From contig NZ_JARZHG010000001.1 of NCBI RefSeq assembly GCF_029946505.1, positions 248,001-312,000 of the forward strand: a DNA stretch of 64,000 bases, written 5' to 3'. The notes beneath the pieces are model-generated. The model saw only the letters and a program-made list of their open reading frames with translations, ran no database searches and was not told where the DNA came from. Position numbers and translations under genes: made by a program. Shown in pieces: positions 8,711-20,348 of this stretch. Source of the DNA: Polyangium sp. y55x31 (GTDB lineage Bacteria; Myxococcota_A; Polyangia; Polyangiales; Polyangiaceae). Numbering within the stretch: position 1 is the stretch's first letter; each line of letters begins with the position of its first letter.

Positions 8711-9054
8711 ACGTCGCACCGCCATCCGATTGGTGAATTCGCGGAGGCGTCTCCGCTACACCTCGCAATGCCCTCCACCCGGGACGTCGGTCCTCGGGGA
8801 CGAACCCGAAATGCTCGAAAATGCCCAACTCTCCGGGACGTCGGGGCTGAACGGGGTGTGCATGCCGTACCCATCGGGAGCGGCGGAAACCTGCGCGCAT
8901 GCAATGCATGCACGGGCGGCCATCGCCTTCCGCTGAAATTCCCGTCCGTCTTTTGATTCCCTGGTGTTCTGATCGACCATGGTGCGCGGCATGACGCGTG
9001 CACCGCGGAGGTAGGCGACCTAGACGCTTTGCCTGGTTGTCGAAAGGCTCTCAC
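8711..9054. promoter_or_regulatory. 344-bp gap with two copies of CCGGGACGTCGG
   Basis: The 12-mer CCGGGACGTCGG occurs at 8779-8790 and 8833-8844, start-to-start distance 54 bp, about five helical turns. It includes the palindrome GACGTC. The region lies upstream of the STAS-terpene synthase-acyl-CoA dehydrogenase run, so a dimeric regulator site is plausible but unproven. No coding frame with good bias is seen. Confidence 0.35.
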
Positions 9055-9495
9055 GTGCTTCAAGCCACGCAGGAACAAGGGATTCGATACGATGTTGGTT
9101 CGAGCCGGATGTGCTTCGAGCCGCCGGACACGTGCTTCGTGACCTATGTCGGGGACCTCGACGCGGACGTCGTCGCGCGGATGAACGCGGTGCTCGAGGA
9201 GACGACGCGGCATCGCAGATCCGTCGATTTGCTCGTGGATCTGTCTCGTACGGGACAGGTGTCGGAGCGCGTCCGGCGCCACGCCGCCTTCGGCATGCTG
9301 CTCCTGAACCCGCGCGCCACCGCCGTGTTCGGCGCCGATTTCCACCTCCGCGTGGTCGTTTCGATGATCACGAAGGCGATTCGATTGCTCCACGTGGATC
9401 TGCGCGGGCAGATCAAGTTCTTCGATCGCGAAACGGACGCGCGCGCCTGGCTCGCCGAGGTCAGGCGAAGAGAGACGATGCAGCGCAGCGCTTGA
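9055..9495 (+). CDS. STAS/SpoIIAA-like domain protein
   Basis: A 146-residue protein. GTG at 9055 is chosen since AAAGG precedes it by about 6 nt and it yields a compact domain. The pattern of a beta strand (CFVTYVGDLDADVV), then SVDLLVDLSRTGQVS, then a helix RRHAAFGMLLLN and a strand ATAVFGAD matches the SpoIIAA-like/STAS-SEC14 fold, in which the loop after the LLVDLS strand carries the regulatory residue in anti-anti-sigma factors. The C-terminal IKFFDRETDARAWL is typical of the family. It ends 23 bp before the terpene synthase start, so it is probably the first gene of that unit. Confidence 0.7.
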   Translation: MLQATQEQGIRYDVGSSRMCFEPPDTCFVTYVGDLDADVVARMNAVLEETTRHRRSVDLLVDLSRTGQVSERVRRHAAFGMLLLNPRATAVFGADFHLRVVVSMITKAIRLLHVDLRGQIKFFDRETDARAWLAEVRRRETMQRSA

Positions 9496-9518
9496 GCGTT
9501 TTTCGGGGGGGAGCGGTC

Positions 9519-10622
9519 ATGCTTGCAGCCACGGAACGGACCGACGAGATCATCACGGTTTGTCCTGCCAGAGAGATCACGGCGCCACGCGCGCCGGACC
9601 TCGCGCTCGGGATCCCGCGCCACTGGTGGCCGGATCCGCTCGTGAACGTGCACGCGGCGCGGATCGAGGAAGAGACGCTCGCCTGGTTCCGCGAGCTCGG
9701 CTTCGGCGAGCGCTCGATCTGGATCGTCCGCACCTTCGCGCCGGCCGATTACGCGGGCATGCCGTTTCCGCTCGCGGAGCCGCGCGAGCTCTTGCTCCTC
9801 GCCAAATACCTCTCGCTCTGGCTGCTCTGGGACGACGTCGACGTCGAGGGCCGCGAGCGCACCTTCCCGTTCTGCGGCCCGGCGATCCTCGAGCCGAGCG
9901 CCTCGGGCGTCACCACGCTCTTCGGCGCCACGTGGTCGGCCCTGCTCCGCGAGCTCGCCCTGACGATGAGCCCCGGCTGGATGGCGACCCTTTGCGAGGC
10001 CATGGACACCTGGAGCACGGCCGCGCTGAAAGAGGCGCGCACCTCGAAGCAGCGCCGCGCGGGGCTCGCCCGCGTCTCGTACGAAGAGGCCCTGCGCTCG
10101 CGCATCGACACCATCGGAATGGCCGCGACGGGGTATCTCCTCGAATACGCCCGCGGCGTCGAGCTCCCGCCCGACTTCCACGCGCACGAGACGGCGATCG
10201 CCTTGAAGACCCTCTCCGGCAAGATCGTCGGCCTCGGCAACGACATCTGGAGCCTCGGCAAGGACTGGGCTTCGGGCTACGTCAACGTCATCCTCGCGCT
10301 CCGCGACGAGCATGGGCTCTCCATGATGGAGGCCGTGCGCCGCATCATCCGCGATCACGACGACGCCATCGCCGAGTTCGACCGCCTCGCCCGCTCGCTC
10401 CCGAGCTTCGGCGCGGACTGGGACGCGCACATCGCGACGTGGGTGCAGGATCTCCGGCACGCCTCCCTCGGCTTCACCCTCTGGGAGTCGCGCGCTCCGC
10501 GTTACGCCGCGTTCAAGATGCTCGTGAATGGCACGCCGATCGATCCCTCGTTCATCGTGCCCACGTCGCTCGCTCCGCGCGCCGCGGCGGCGACCGCGTC
10601 CGCCTACGCTCCGCACCCTTGA
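9519..10622 (+). CDS. Class I terpene synthase (terpene cyclase)
   Basis: A 367-residue soluble enzyme expected to ionise and cyclise a linear prenyl diphosphate. The metal-binding sites are visible. The Asp-rich motif is WDDVDVE (Asp105, Asp106, Glu110). The second site is NDIWSLGKD (Asn241, Ser245, Asp249), an NSE triad in which the usual Glu is Asp. The WESRAPRY stretch near the C-terminus supplies the conserved Arg-Tyr pair. Length fits mono- and sesquiterpene synthases (about 320-440). A strong GGGGGAG lies 6 nt before the ATG. The product cannot be predicted. The neighbouring acyl-CoA dehydrogenase is only 33 bp downstream; no P450 or prenyltransferase is in the window. Confidence 0.9.
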   Translation: MLAATERTDEIITVCPAREITAPRAPDLALGIPRHWWPDPLVNVHAARIEEETLAWFRELGFGERSIWIVRTFAPADYAGMPFPLAEPRELLLLAKYLSLWLLWDDVDVEGRERTFPFCGPAILEPSASGVTTLFGATWSALLRELALTMSPGWMATLCEAMDTWSTAALKEARTSKQRRAGLARVSYEEALRSRIDTIGMAATGYLLEYARGVELPPDFHAHETAIALKTLSGKIVGLGNDIWSLGKDWASGYVNVILALRDEHGLSMMEAVRRIIRDHDDAIAEFDRLARSLPSFGADWDAHIATWVQDLRHASLGFTLWESRAPRYAAFKMLVNGTPIDPSFIVPTSLAPRAAAATASAYAPHP

Positions 10623-10655
10623 CGCCTCTTCGCCGCTGGCATCACGTGCGCCGCG

Positions 10656-12461
10656 ATGCCCTCGGCCCCCACGAACCCCCTCGTCAGCGATCGATTCATC
10701 GACTTCCTGCTCTTCGAGGTGCTCGACCTCGAAGGCCTGCTCGCCCTGCCGGATTTCGCCGAGCACACGCGCGAGACCGTGGGCATCTACCTCGGCACGG
10801 CGCGAAGGCTCGCGCGCGAGCTGCTCTTCCCGGCCTACAAGCCCATGGACGAGGCCCCGCCGCGCCTCGAAAACGGCCGCGTGCGGGTTCACCGCGCCAT
10901 GCACGACATCTATCCGCGCCTCGTCGAGCTCGGCGTCCTCTCGGCCACGCGCCCGCCCGAGGCGTACGGGCAGAGGCTCCCGCTCACCGTCGCCTCGCTC
11001 GCCACGAGTTATCTCATGGCGGCGAACCTGTCGGCGTACGGCTATCTCGGCCTCACCACGGGCGCCGCGCGGCTGCTCGAGTCCTTCGGCTCGGACGAGC
11101 TCAAGGAGCGCTTCATGGGCCCGCTCTATCGCGGCGAATGGACCGGCACGATGGCCCTCACGGAGCCCCAGGCCGGCAGCAGCCTGAGCGACGTCGAGAC
11201 GCGCGCCACGCCCACGGCCGAAGGCCATTACCTCGTCAAGGGCTCGAAGATCTTCATCTCGGGCGGCGATCACGACCTCACCGAGAACATCGTCCACTTG
11301 ACGCTCGCCCGCATCGACGGCGCGCCGCCCGGCATCAAAGGCATCAGCCTCTTTGCGATCCCCAAAAACCGCCCCGAGCGGGGCGGACTCGTCCCGAACG
11401 ACGTCGAGGTCGCGGGCGTGATCCACAAGATCGGCTGGCGCGGCCTGCCGAGCCTCGCCCTCAATTTCGGCGAGGCGGGCGATTGCCACGGATATCTCGT
11501 CGGCGAGCCTCACCGCGGCATTTCGTACATGTTCCAGATGATGAACGAGGCCCGGCTCATGATCGGTATGAATGGCGCCGCCACGGCCTCGGTCGCGTTC
11601 CACGAGTCGCTCGAATACGCCAAGACCCGGCCCCAGGGCCGGAGGCTCGGCGACAAGGACCCGCGCGCCCCGCAGATCCCCATCATCGAGCACGCCGACG
11701 TCCGCCGCATGCTCCTCCGCCAGAAGGCCATCACGTGGGGCAGCCTCGCGCTCCTCGGCCTCGCGGCGCGCCTCTCCGACCTCGCAGAACACGCTCGGGA
11801 AGAAGCCTCCCGCGCGCGTGCCGCGATGCTCCTCGACCTGCTCACGCCCATCGCGAAGAGCTTCCCGGCCGAGCGTGGATTCGAGTCGAACACGCTCGCC
11901 GTGCAGGTCCTCGGCGGCTACGGCTACACGAGCGAGTATCTGCCCGAGGCGTGGCTGCGCGATCAGAAGCTCAACAGCATCCACGAGGGCACGACGGGCA
12001 TCCAGTCGCTCGACCTGCTCGGCCGCAAGGTCCCGGCCGCGGGCGGCGCGGCGTTCGGCGCGCTGCTCGAGGAGATCGCGGCCACCTGCGACGGAGCCCG
12101 GGACGCGGGCGTGAACCCGGATCTCGTCCAGCGCGTCGAGGGCGCGGCGATGGCCATGCGGCAGATCACGCTCCACCTCGGCTCCCTCGGCGCGCAGGGC
12201 GACGTCCGAGGCATGCTCCTGCACAGCGCCGATTACCTCGACCTCGCGTCCACCATGGTCATCGGCTGGACGTGGCTGCGCCTCGCGGCGGCCGCGCAAA
12301 AAAACCGCGCGGATCGCCCGCAGGATCACGATTTCTACGAGGGCATCACCTCGGCGGCCCAGTACTGGATTCGCACCGAGCTCCCGCGCGTCGGCTACCT
12401 CGCCCAGCTTTGTCGCTCCGGCGAAGATTCTTACGATCGCGTACGACCGGAGTGGTTCTGA
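10656..12461 (+). CDS. Acyl-CoA dehydrogenase, DmdC-like
   Basis: A 601-residue FAD enzyme oxidising an acyl-CoA to the enoyl-CoA. Family marks: [18 protein letters not shown] (about 167-184), [14 protein letters not shown], and the catalytic-base loop [18 protein letters not shown] (about 438-455) whose Glu abstracts the alpha proton. The length and the extra C-terminal helical domain (from about 460) match the DmdC/long acyl-CoA dehydrogenase group that includes 3-methylmercaptopropionyl-CoA dehydrogenases. The actual substrate is unknown. It lies directly after the terpene synthase on the same strand, so it could serve degradation or tailoring of a product, or merely be adjacent. Confidence 0.88.
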   Translation: MPSAPTNPLVSDRFIDFLLFEVLDLEGLLALPDFAEHTRETVGIYLGTARRLARELLFPAYKPMDEAPPRLENGRVRVHRAMHDIYPRLVELGVLSATRPPEAYGQRLPLTVASLATSYLMAANLSAYGYLGLTTGAARLLESFGSDELKERFMGPLYRGEWTGTMALTEPQAGSSLSDVETRATPTAEGHYLVKGSKIFISGGDHDLTENIVHLTLARIDGAPPGIKGISLFAIPKNRPERGGLVPNDVEVAGVIHKIGWRGLPSLALNFGEAGDCHGYLVGEPHRGISYMFQMMNEARLMIGMNGAATASVAFHESLEYAKTRPQGRRLGDKDPRAPQIPIIEHADVRRMLLRQKAITWGSLALLGLAARLSDLAEHAREEASRARAAMLLDLLTPIAKSFPAERGFESNTLAVQVLGGYGYTSEYLPEAWLRDQKLNSIHEGTTGIQSLDLLGRKVPAAGGAAFGALLEEIAATCDGARDAGVNPDLVQRVEGAAMAMRQITLHLGSLGAQGDVRGMLLHSADYLDLASTMVIGWTWLRLAAAAQKNRADRPQDHDFYEGITSAAQYWIRTELPRVGYLAQLCRSGEDSYDRVRPEWF

Positions 12462-12504
12462 CGCGCACGGATCCGACGTCGACGGTTCACGATCCGGCGT
12501 CCCA

Positions 12505-12525
12505 CGCGGCCTTCCTCGGGCCGCG
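12505..12525 (+). terminator. Possible hairpin terminator after the acyl-CoA dehydrogenase
   Basis: CGCGGCC (12505-12511) pairs with GGCCGCG (12519-12525) around a 7-nt loop, 44 bp after the stop. There is no T run, so this is a weak call. Confidence 0.35.
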
Positions 12526-12614
12526 CGGTAAGCCTGCGATCTTGTACGGCTCACGCAGTCCATGGTAGTGTCCGCGGCAGTGCCGCGGAGTGCGGCGCGA
12601 AGGCCGACGGTGCC

Positions 12615-14663
12615 ATGGAACTCAGACGAATCCTCCTTGCTTCAGTCGCCCTCCTCGCCGCGATGGCTCCTCGGGTCGCGAGCGCCGAACCCATCACGAT
12701 CCCGGAGGGCGTGGACGATCCGCTCCCCGGCCTCGGCACGGGCCTCTGTGCGGCCTCGGCGATCTCCACGAACCCACAAGGTGACTTCGGCCTGAACGCT
12801 CCGGACAACTTCTCGGGCGCGGTCAATTCGTTCATCGAGGCCCATGTTGCAGACCGCGTCGAGGCCACGATCCGCACGCGGCTCGACCTGTCCAACAACA
12901 ACGCCAGCAACGAAACGCTGAGTTACGGCGACTTCATCGACGCCGCGCTCGATCAGGGCTGCAAGACGGGCGGGTGCGATTTCTTCGTCAACGACCCGTC
13001 GACGAGGTTCGGCAGCCGCATGCGTGGCTACTTGAACGTCACGCCGGATTTCGTGAATCAGCCCATTCACTTGGGTCTTTACGCAGACGACGCCGTGAGC
13101 GTGACGATCTACGACAAGACCGCCACCCCCCACGTCGCTGCATTCCGGCCCCCCGAGTTCGGCGCGGCGACCTGGCGCCTCACCGACCAGGTCACCTTCC
13201 AGAAGGCCGGCCTCTACCCGATCGAGATCGCCTACATCCAGCTCACCGAGCACGCCGCGCTCGAGATGTCGTACTTCGTCGGGGACTTCGCGGACTTCGA
13301 GCGCGAAGCGAACATCGCGCCGATCGTGCATCTCAACGAAGTGGGCTTCCAGCTCTTCCCCGAGACAATGTTTTTCCAGACGCGCAGCGGGACGCCCGCG
13401 TACCCGAACCTCGGCGAGTGCAAACAGTGCAAGCGCGAGTTCGTCAACCAGACGGGCAACAGCGGCTGCGGCGGGGGGTACTACTGCAACGACGCCGCGG
13501 TCTGCGCCCCCTGCGACACCGACGAGCTCTGCGGTCCGAGCTGCGTGAAGTGCGCCTTCGACACGCCGTTCTGCGTGAACATCAACGGCAACGTCCAGTG
13601 CGGCGCCTGCAAGACCGACGAGGACTGCACGGGCGGCTTCGTCTGCAACCCCGACACGAAGACCTGTGACGAGTGCAACAGCGCGTCCGACTGCCCCAAG
13701 GGCGAAGCGTGCGTCGAGCACAAGTGTGAGCCGTGCTCGACGAGCGCCGAGTGCGCCGGCGCCTCCTGCAACTGCTGTCCGGACGGCGCGAACGGGCAGC
13801 AGATGAAGTGCGCCCCGCTCGAGCCGAACGGCAACCCGAGCTGCGTCGAGTGCACCACCGACGCCGACTGCGGCGGCGGCATCTGCAACCTCTCCGTCGG
13901 CCGCTGCCAGGGCACGCTCCCCGAGAACAACTCGCCGACGTGCTGCGGCGACGGCTGCATCAACTGCACCGCGCTCGAGACCATCGTCGTCAACGGCACG
14001 AGCCAGCCCCGTTATCCGTTCTGCCTGCCCGGGCCCGTCGGCACCGCGTGCGCCGAATGCCGCCACGATATGGATTGCGGCGAGGGCGCCTTCTGCCTGA
14101 GCGGCACCTGCACCCCCTGCACCCGCGACAAACGTTGCGGCATGCGCTGCGATAGCTGCGGCGGCGACACGCCCTTCTGCTACGGCCAGAACGCGGCCGT
14201 CGCGGCGTGCGTGCGCTGCGCCGACGACTCGCAATGCGGCGACGGCTCCACCTGCGACACGGCCACCCACACCTGCACGCTCAACACGGGCTGCATGGTC
14301 ACCTGCGGCGCCGAGACGCCGCATTGCGACGGCAATACCTGCGTCGCGTGTTACGCAGATTCGCACTGCCCCTGCGGCGGCACCTGCAACCTCTCCACGA
14401 ACACCTGCACGCCCTCGTGCAAGACCAATGTCGACTGCCTCGGAAGCGATCACTGCCGCTGGAACGAGGCCGAGACCGCGAAGGAGTGCGCGCTCGGCCC
14501 CATGCCCGACGGCGTCGATTGCGGTGGCACGCTGGCCACGATATGCTCTGCGAGGCCCGGTCGACATGGAGGCGGCGCGCCCGGAGCCGCATTGCTCGTC
14601 CTCTCCGTCCTTGGCCTGCTCGGCCGCCGCCGCCTCCGTTCAACCCTCCGAGGTGAGCCGTGA
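12615..14663 (+). CDS. traA: TraA-like outer membrane exchange receptor (PA14-like, Cys-rich, MYXO-CTERM)
   Basis: A 682-residue cell-surface protein. Order of parts: signal peptide (1-24, VASA cut); a PA14/lectin-like beta domain (about 30-250) with [20 protein letters not shown] and later [23 protein letters not shown]; a long Cys-rich repeat region (about 255-650) with units such as [13 protein letters not shown]; and a MYXO-CTERM tail ([11 protein letters not shown], hydrophobic helix, RRRLRS). In Myxococcus xanthus this architecture is TraA, whose variable PA14-like domain recognises identical partners and triggers membrane fusion and exchange. The following gene is a TraB-like OmpA protein sharing a 4-bp GTGA overlap, the arrangement expected for the pair. 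Assignment is by architecture and synteny; specificity cannot be predicted. Confidence 0.8.
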   Translation: MELRRILLASVALLAAMAPRVASAEPITIPEGVDDPLPGLGTGLCAASAISTNPQGDFGLNAPDNFSGAVNSFIEAHVADRVEATIRTRLDLSNNNASNETLSYGDFIDAALDQGCKTGGCDFFVNDPSTRFGSRMRGYLNVTPDFVNQPIHLGLYADDAVSVTIYDKTATPHVAAFRPPEFGAATWRLTDQVTFQKAGLYPIEIAYIQLTEHAALEMSYFVGDFADFEREANIAPIVHLNEVGFQLFPETMFFQTRSGTPAYPNLGECKQCKREFVNQTGNSGCGGGYYCNDAAVCAPCDTDELCGPSCVKCAFDTPFCVNINGNVQCGACKTDEDCTGGFVCNPDTKTCDECNSASDCPKGEACVEHKCEPCSTSAECAGASCNCCPDGANGQQMKCAPLEPNGNPSCVECTTDADCGGGICNLSVGRCQGTLPENNSPTCCGDGCINCTALETIVVNGTSQPRYPFCLPGPVGTACAECRHDMDCGEGAFCLSGTCTPCTRDKRCGMRCDSCGGDTPFCYGQNAAVAACVRCADDSQCGDGSTCDTATHTCTLNTGCMVTCGAETPHCDGNTCVACYADSHCPCGGTCNLSTNTCTPSCKTNVDCLGSDHCRWNEAETAKECALGPMPDGVDCGGTLATICSARPGRHGGGAPGAALLVLSVLGLLGRRRLRSTLRGEP

Positions 14664-16663
14664 AGCGATCAATCTCGTTCTTGCTCTCGCTCGCGACGCT
14701 CGCCGCGGCGCCCCTGGCCGCGGAAGCCGCCGAAGAAGGCCGCTTCGACGCGCAGACCTTCCGCCCGTCCGCGGCCCCGCGTGATCTCGTGATGATCCAG
14801 AAGTCCGAGGTCGTCGGCCATCTCTCGCCGACGTTCGGCATCTACACGGACATCGGCCTCGATCCGCTCGCCGTCGCGGCGATCACGACGGGCCAGGAGA
14901 TCCGCGCCGTCGGCGCGCGCCTGCAGGTCACGGGCCTCGCGGGCATCGGCTTCTTCGACGTCTTCGACATCACGATGGCGATGCCGTTCGTCGCCTGGCA
15001 GATGTCCGACAACTTGAGGCCCCTCGGCACCGAGGGTGAGATCGCGCCAAACGCGCTCGGCGATCTTCGTTTCAACACCAAGATTGCGATCCCGTATCTG
15101 AACCGCAAAGCCCAGATCAAAGAGGGCTTCGGCATGGCGCTCACGGGCAACTTGAACCTGCCCACGGGTGATCAGAACGCGTTCGCGGGCGACGGCGCCG
15201 TCTCCGGCGGCATGGGCCTCGTCGCGGATTACCGCTTCAACTTCGGCCTGCTCGTCACGGCAAACGGCGGCGTCTGGTTCCGGCCCGATCGACAGTTTGC
15301 CGGGACGAAGGTCGGCGACATGGCGAACTTCGGCATCGGCGCGGAGATGTACGTCGTGCAGCGCTGGGGTTGGTCCGTGCTCGGCGGCGTGTACGGCAGC
15401 GTCTCGATGGTGAAGTTCCCCGACAGCCCTTCGCAGGTCCCGGCCGAGGCGCTCATGGCGATGCGCTGGCAGTGGGCGAGCGGTTTCGGGCTCACGGTCG
15501 GCGGCACGTTCGGCGCGAACTGCGGGTTCGGCGCGCCCGTCTTCCGCGCGTTCGCGGGCCTCACGTGGCAGCCTTCGAAGTCGCGCGAGCAGCAGGAGAT
15601 CGATCGCCTGAAGCAGGTCGACAGCGAGGATCCCGATCACGACGGCCTCATCGGCGACGCGGATCATTGCCCCGAGCTGCCGGGCGTCCCGCAGAACATG
15701 GGCTGCCCCGACTCCGACTCCGACAAGGACGGCGTCCCCGATCGTGACGACAAGTGCCCGATGCTCGCGGGCGGCCGCGGCGGTTGTCCGGGCGCGTACG
15801 TCAAGGACGACGAGATCGTCATCCTCGATCAGGTCCACTTCGCGACGGACAAGGACATCATCCTCGACGATTCGAAGAAGGTGCTCGACGCGGTCGTCAC
15901 GGTCCTCATGGACAACCCCGAGATCCGCTCGGTCGAGATCGAGGGCCACACGGACGTGCGCGCGGGCGATGTGTACAACCACAACCTTTCGCAGCGCCGT
16001 GTCGAGAGCGTCCGGGCGTACATGATCCAGAAGGGGATCGATCCCTCGCGCGTCACGGCGAAGGGGTACGGTCACTCCAAACCCATCTACGACGACTCGC
16101 AGTGCATCCAGAAGGACGAGGAGCTCTCGGAAGACTGCAAGTTCATGACCGCGAAGAACCGCCGCGTCGTCTTCCGCATCAAGGGCCAGGGCCACGCGCC
16201 TGGGAAGGCCGTCGGCGGCGGCGACACGATCCTCTCGCCGGGCGGCACGCTCGACGGCGAGGGCGTGATCAACGGGAGCGGCGTGCTGAACGGCGGAAGC
16301 ACCTTGCCGAACGAGGGCCTGCTGCCGAAGGGGAGCGGCGTGCTCGACAAGAAGGACCCGACCCTGCCGAGCAGCACCCTCCCGCGCTCCGGCGAGCAAC
16401 TGCAGCCCGAGGCGCCGAAGGAGGAAGGCGCGGACAAACCGGCCGACGGCAAGGACAAGCCCGCGGACAAACCGGCCGACGGCAAGGACAAACCCAAGCC
16501 CGGCGCCGCGCCCACCACGCAGAAGCCCGGCGCTGCGCCTGCGCCCACCACGCAGAAGCCCGGCGCTGCGCCTGCCGCGCCGAAGCCTGGTGCCGCGCCT
16601 GCGCCTGCCGCGCCGAAGCCCGGTGCCGCGCCTGCACCCGCGAAGCCCGCGGCGCCGCGCTGA
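14660..16663 (+). CDS. traB: TraB-like OmpA-domain outer membrane protein
   Basis: A 667-residue protein starting at GTG 14660, overlapping the TraA stop. It has a signal peptide (1-24) and an outer-membrane beta-barrel-like region (about 35-310). Calcium-binding type 3 thrombospondin-like repeats follow (about 320-375: [34 protein letters not shown]). The OmpA C-terminal peptidoglycan-binding domain (about 390-515) has [20 protein letters not shown] and AKGYGHSKP. After it comes a 150-residue low-complexity tail ending in KPGAAP repeats. In M. xanthus TraB works with TraA in outer membrane exchange and anchors to the wall through this domain. The long Pro/Ala/Lys tail seems an extra feature here; its first part has GSGVLNGG-like repeats. 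Confidence 0.8.
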   Translation: MKRSISFLLSLATLAAAPLAAEAAEEGRFDAQTFRPSAAPRDLVMIQKSEVVGHLSPTFGIYTDIGLDPLAVAAITTGQEIRAVGARLQVTGLAGIGFFDVFDITMAMPFVAWQMSDNLRPLGTEGEIAPNALGDLRFNTKIAIPYLNRKAQIKEGFGMALTGNLNLPTGDQNAFAGDGAVSGGMGLVADYRFNFGLLVTANGGVWFRPDRQFAGTKVGDMANFGIGAEMYVVQRWGWSVLGGVYGSVSMVKFPDSPSQVPAEALMAMRWQWASGFGLTVGGTFGANCGFGAPVFRAFAGLTWQPSKSREQQEIDRLKQVDSEDPDHDGLIGDADHCPELPGVPQNMGCPDSDSDKDGVPDRDDKCPMLAGGRGGCPGAYVKDDEIVILDQVHFATDKDIILDDSKKVLDAVVTVLMDNPEIRSVEIEGHTDVRAGDVYNHNLSQRRVESVRAYMIQKGIDPSRVTAKGYGHSKPIYDDSQCIQKDEELSEDCKFMTAKNRRVVFRIKGQGHAPGKAVGGGDTILSPGGTLDGEGVINGSGVLNGGSTLPNEGLLPKGSGVLDKKDPTLPSSTLPRSGEQLQPEAPKEEGADKPADGKDKPADKPADGKDKPKPGAAPTTQKPGAAPAPTTQKPGAAPAAPKPGAAPAPAAPKPGAAPAPAKPAAPR

Positions 16664-16670
16664 TCCCCGA

Positions 16671-16699
16671 GGCCTCGCTCCGACGAATGGAGCGAGGCC
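16671..16699 (+). terminator. Hairpin terminator of the traAB-like operon
   Basis: A perfect 11-bp stem GGCCTCGCTCC (16671-16681) / GGAGCGAGGCC (16689-16699) with loop GACGAAT starts 7 nt after the TraB stop. There is no T tract, which is common in very GC-rich genomes. The gene beyond is convergent, which supports a terminator role. Confidence 0.65.
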
Positions 16700-16847
16700 C
16701 GCGCCCTCCCCCACATCCTCACGCATCGCGCGCCGCGTCCACGCGGGCGTCGCGATTTTCTTTGGTGCACAAACGAAACGAGGCCACGGGCGACCCTCCC
16801 TCGGGAGGACTCGCGCGCGACCTCGTCTCGAAACGCCTTCTGGCGGG

Positions 16848-17477
16848 CTACTTCTTCGTCGTGGTCTTCGTCGTGGTCTTCGTCTTCGTCGTCGACGTCG
16901 AGCCCGTCGACGACGTCGTGGGCGTCGGCGTGGGCGTCGTCGTCGTGGCGGCCGTGGGCGTGGGCGCCGTGGTCGCGGCCGCGGTCGGCTGCGGCGGCGG
17001 CGACTTGACCTCGACCGAGGTGTTCAGCGGCGTCGCCTCCTTGGGCGGGTTCGGATCCGCCGCCGGCACCGGCTCGGCGCCCTTGTCCACCTCGGAATGG
17101 GCGCCGAGATCGAGCGGCTTCGACGAGATGCCTTCACGCCGGATCCAGACGATCGCCGTCCCCGTAGCCACCTTGCCGTACGAGGCGTCGGGCAGGCGAA
17201 TCTCCTCCTCGATCGCCTCGATCACGGCGTCTCCGCCCGCCATGCACGCGGCTTTGCGGAGCGACCGCAGGCGCTCGGGCTCGGTGCGCGCTCCGGGCTC
17301 GCTCTGCACCGGCTCCAGGCGGTGGAACTCCCTGTCGGGCTGGGTCTTGCCCGCGAAGATGGGCATGTCCGTGCAGAACTCGCCGGACGGCGTGCGCATG
17401 TCCTGGAAACGCGGAGGAGCCGCGCAGGCGACAAAGATCGCGGCCGTCGCGGCCGAGAAGAGAACGACACGTTGCAT
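16848..17477 (-). CDS. Lipoprotein with Thr/Pro-rich tail
   Basis: A 209-residue lipoprotein beginning MQRVVLFSAATAAIFVACAA, lipobox FVAC with Cys20. The middle (about 20-130) holds conserved-looking Cys residues in FCTDMPIFAG and KAACMAGGDAVIEAIEEEI, then an IVWIRREG strand; this resembles small myxobacterial lipoproteins of unknown function. The last 60 residues are a Thr/Pro/Lys-rich low-complexity tail (TPTPTPTTSSTGSTSTTKTK), possibly unstructured or glycosylated. The start at 17477 is chosen because it gives a standard signal peptide; longer in-frame starts add unrelated Arg-rich sequence. It converges on the traAB-like operon. Confidence 0.75.
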   Translation of the reverse strand: MQRVVLFSAATAAIFVACAAPPRFQDMRTPSGEFCTDMPIFAGKTQPDREFHRLEPVQSEPGARTEPERLRSLRKAACMAGGDAVIEAIEEEIRLPDASYGKVATGTAIVWIRREGISSKPLDLGAHSEVDKGAEPVPAADPNPPKEATPLNTSVEVKSPPPQPTAAATTAPTPTAATTTTPTPTPTTSSTGSTSTTKTKTTTKTTTKK

Positions 17478-17628
17478 GGCTATTTTCTTACCAGTTTCTA
17501 CGCGCGTCTTGCAAACGTCGCGTCGAGGCAAAAGACACCGCGTGAACGTCCGTCCGGGGTCGGACGGTTTTCCGGCTGGCCTGCGCCCGCCCATGGGGTA
17601 GAGAAGGCGCCCCGAACGAGGACGCGCC

Positions 17629-18872
17629 ATGACCATGCCTGCTCCGGCCGAGCTCTCCCGCGACACGATCCAGGTCCTCCTGCTCGAGAACATCCACCCG
17701 AGCGCCACGGAGACCTTCAACGCCTTCCGCGAAGGGCGCAGCTACGCCATCACCCGGAAGAGCAGCGCGCTCAAGGAGGACGAGCTCATCGCGGCCCTGC
17801 CGGGCGTGCAGCTCCTCGGCATCCGCAGCAAGACCCGGGTCACGGCCCGCGTCGTCGAGAACGCGCGCGACCTGCTCTCCATCGGTTGCTTCTGTATCGG
17901 CACGAACCAGGTCGACCTCGTCGCCGCCAACGCCCGCGGCGTCCCGGTCTTCAACGCGCCGTTCAGCAACACGCGCAGCGTCGCCGAGCTCATGATCGGC
18001 GAGATCATCCTCCTCGCCCGCCAGCTCGGCGATCGCTCGCGCGAGGTCCACGCCGGCGTGTGGAAGAAGGTCGCTGCCCATTGCTACGAGGTCCGCGGCA
18101 AGGTCCTCGGCATCATCGGCTACGGGCACATCGGCCGTCAGCTCGGCGTGCTCGCGGAGGCCGTCGGCATGCGCGTGCTCTACCACGACATCGCCGCGCG
18201 CCTGCCGATGGGCAACAACCGCTCGGTCCCCTCGCTCGCGGCCCTGCTCGCCGAGTCCGACTTCGTTTCGTTGCACGTCCCCGAGACCCCGGAGACGCGC
18301 AACATGATCGGCGCGGCCGAGCTCGCGAAAATGCGCAAGGGCAGTTATCTCCTCAACGCGAGCCGCGGCACCGTGGTGGACATCCCGGCGCTCGTCGCGG
18401 CGCTCAAGAGCGGGCACCTCGCGGGCGCGGCGATCGACGTCTATCCCGAGGAGCCCGAGTCGAACACGGATCAGTTCAAGACCGATCTCCAGGGCCTTTC
18501 GAACGTCCTGCTCACGCCGCACATCGGCGGCTCGACGGAGGAGGCGCAGGAGGCCATCGGGCGCGAGGTCGCGGCGGTGCTCGGCAAGTTCGCGGCGATG
18601 GGGGCGACGACGGGCTCGGTGAACTTCCCGCAGGTCGAGCTCCCGCCGGTGAAGGGCACGCACCGCATCCTGAACGTGCACAGGAACGAGCCCGGCGTGC
18701 TCCGCGACGTGAACCGCGTCGTCGCCGATCTCAACGCGAACATCGACAGCCAGTTCCTGGCGACCGAAGGCGCGATTGGTTACCTCATCATGGACCTCGA
18801 GCAGGACGTCTCCGCCGAGGTGAGCCGCCGGATCGAGGCCTTGCCCTCGAACATCCGGACGCGCGTCGTCTA

Positions 18873-18876
<4 letters not shown>
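17629..18876 (+). CDS. serA: D-3-phosphoglycerate dehydrogenase
   Basis: A 415-residue NAD-dependent enzyme for the first step of serine synthesis. It has a substrate domain at each end of the catalytic part, a Rossmann motif GKVLGIIGYGHIGRQLG (about 158-174), the signature SYLLNASRGTVVDIPAL, the catalytic His in LLTPHIGGSTEEAQ, and a C-terminal ACT domain starting HRILNVHRNEPGVL. This is the E. coli-type, serine-inhibited form with one ACT domain. In this class 2-oxoglutarate can be reduced to D-2-hydroxyglutarate as a side or coupling reaction. Its stop overlaps by 4 bp the stop of the convergent D-2-hydroxyglutarate dehydrogenase-like gene. Confidence 0.95.
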
Positions 18877-20264
<1,388 letters not shown>

Positions 20265-20348
20265 GGTCGGTCGATACAGTGCTCGCGTCCTCCCTGCAAC
20301 CGGCAAGCGCCGCTTGACGTGGCGGACCCCACGGCTACCACGACCCCG

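Noticed and set aside
9144-12563. A 1139-codon open frame on the minus strand opposite the terpene synthase and dehydrogenase
   Set aside because: Composition is Arg/Glu/Ala/His with no recognisable domain, and it is the exact antisense of two convincing genes; long open antisense frames are expected at this GC content.
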